Shown here one piece after another: positions 36,484 through 37,549 of a DNA stretch of 37,549 bases. Below the pieces are notes generated by a model. It searched no databases. It saw only the letters and a program-made list of their open reading frames with translations, and was not told the origin of the DNA. The DNA comes from Luminiphilus sp. GTDB taxonomy: Bacteria > Pseudomonadota > Gammaproteobacteria > Pseudomonadales > Halieaceae. The stretch spans positions 1-37,549 of the forward strand of contig JADHNP010000019.1 of assembly GCA_016779445.1 (NCBI GenBank). The letters are read 5' to 3'. The stretch's first letter is position 1. The number at the start of each line of letters is the position of its first letter. Both the position numbers and the translations under genes were made by a program.

Positions 36484-37548
36484 TCAACCAGCGCGACCGA
36501 GTATCTCCGACACAGCCATTAGCAGCAGCTCGGTTTGCTCCGGAGTGCCTATCGATATACGCAACCACTCCGCGATCCGAGGATTATCCCATCTGCGTAC
36601 AAGGATATTCCCTTGCCGTAACGCGTTGAATAGCGCTAGCCCAGATCCAGTGCCGGGGCGAGTAAAAATAAAGTTAGTCTGCGAGGGCAGCACCTCAAAG
36701 CCCAACTCAATAAGGCCCTCGCTCATGCTCTGCCGACTGTTGATAATCACCTCCGAAGCGCGGGAAACCCATTCTTTGTCTTGAATAGCTGCTGTCGCCG
36801 CCGCTTGAGCCACGCTGTCCAGAGGGTAAGAATTAAACGAGTCCTTAATGCGATTGAGCCCGTCTATCAGCTCAGAATGGGCCAGAGCGTAGCCGACACG
36901 CAAGCCTGCAAGACTATGACTTTTGGATAGACTGCGCGTCACAATCAGGTTGTCGTAATGGCGTGTCAGCGGTGCAGCTGTCTCAGCCCCAAATCCGTAA
37001 TACGCCTCGTCGATGACGATCAAGCGATTACGATCCGCTGTCACAAGGGACTCAATTTGCGAGCGCGTGATCGAGAGCCCGGTTGGCGCATTGGGATTAG
37101 CGAGCACCAGCGCTCCTTGGGTATTCATCAGCGAACCAATATCGACACTGAAATCGTCCCGCAAAGGAGACTGGGTCAACGTTGACCCATAGAGCTGGCT
37201 CCAGACGGGATAAAAACCGTAAGTGATATCTAAGGTGGTGACAGGTCGGTGAGCAAGGAAAACCGCCCACAAGTGGGCCAAAACCTCATCAGATCCGTTG
37301 CCAACAAACACTTGCTCTATCGACAAACCCTCTTGTTGCGCTATGGCTGCGCTCAGCAACCTCGCGGTCGGATCGGGATAGCGCCGAAGCTGCTCTCCTG
37401 TCACTGCAGATATGGCAGCCATGACTGCAGTTGAGGGCGGCAATGCATGCTCATTGGTATTGAGCTTTAACGCCGCCTGCGCCAACGGTTGCTCACCCGG
37501 GACATAAGGTTTCAGAGAAGAAACACTGTCTACCAAAAAACGACTCAT
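36484..37548 (-). CDS. hisC: Histidinol-phosphate aminotransferase
   Basis: A pyridoxal-phosphate class I/II aminotransferase of 354 aa. It has the family head LKPYVPGEQP, LNTNEHALPPS, the DEAYYGFG block with the PLP aspartate, and the Schiff-base lysine K209 in RSLSKSHSLAGLRVGYA. This fits HisC, which makes L-histidinol phosphate, and possibly also acts on aromatic 2-oxo acids. The gene is complete; its start is one base inside the right edge. It is convergent with the ketoacyl synthase with 5 bp between the stop codons. No other his genes are visible. Confidence 0.92.
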   Translation of the reverse strand: MSRFLVDSVSSLKPYVPGEQPLAQAALKLNTNEHALPPSTAVMAAISAVTGEQLRRYPDPTARLLSAAIAQQEGLSIEQVFVGNGSDEVLAHLWAVFLAHRPVTTLDITYGFYPVWSQLYGSTLTQSPLRDDFSVDIGSLMNTQGALVLANPNAPTGLSITRSQIESLVTADRNRLIVIDEAYYGFGAETAAPLTRHYDNLIVTRSLSKSHSLAGLRVGYALAHSELIDGLNRIKDSFNSYPLDSVAQAAATAAIQDKEWVSRASEVIINSRQSMSEGLIELGFEVLPSQTNFIFTRPGTGSGLALFNALRQGNILVRRWDNPRIAEWLRISIGTPEQTELLLMAVSEILGRAG

Positions 37549-37549
37549 A

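Overview
The window looks like a chromosomal segment of an aerobic marine-type gammaproteobacterium (Cellvibrionales/Halieaceae-like is my guess, from gene content and moderate G+C, not from any search). Genes are densely packed, mostly on the minus strand. I see no insertion sequence, prophage, CRISPR array or rRNA operon. Almost everything is core metabolism; the most unusual parts are a YfiR/CHASE8-kinase/outer-membrane-barrel gene trio and several non-coding signals.

Region 1 (1-5592), histidine utilisation: hutH (3' end cut by the window edge) and hutI run left; hutF, hutC and hutD run right. hutF marks the pathway that goes through N-formylglutamate. hutU and hutG are not in the window. 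The 62-bp divergent gap holds a palindrome lying between the -35 and -10 of the hutI promoter, a good HutC operator candidate.

Region 2 (5686-12642): tRNA-Ser(GGA); a three-gene module (YfiR-like periplasmic protein, CHASE8 hybrid histidine kinase with a receiver, outer-membrane beta-barrel); queF (queuosine); a YadG/YadH-type ABC exporter; a tRNA-Glu/tRNA-Gly pair with a stable-RNA-type promoter; and a decayed tRNA-Gly copy.

Region 3 (12687-18166), one long leftward gene string: prmB, aroC, a small membrane protein, an exported predicted methyltransferase, tusA, epmC, pdxB, msrB. It resembles the prmB-aroC-epmC neighbourhood of enterobacteria. folE lies divergent at 18459.

Region 4 (19236-22540): htpG with a near-perfect RpoH (sigma-32) promoter, followed in tight coupling by a sixA-type phosphatase and an alpha/beta hydrolase.

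Region 5 (22565-36478), TCA cycle: sdhCDAB-sucAB-lpd-sucCD read left as one cluster ending in a strong intrinsic terminator. gltA reads right from the same 200-bp promoter region and is followed by a long-type ketoacyl-ACP synthase III. The lpd-sucC gap can form a compact H-type pseudoknot just ahead of sucC. The window ends with a complete hisC-type aminotransferase.
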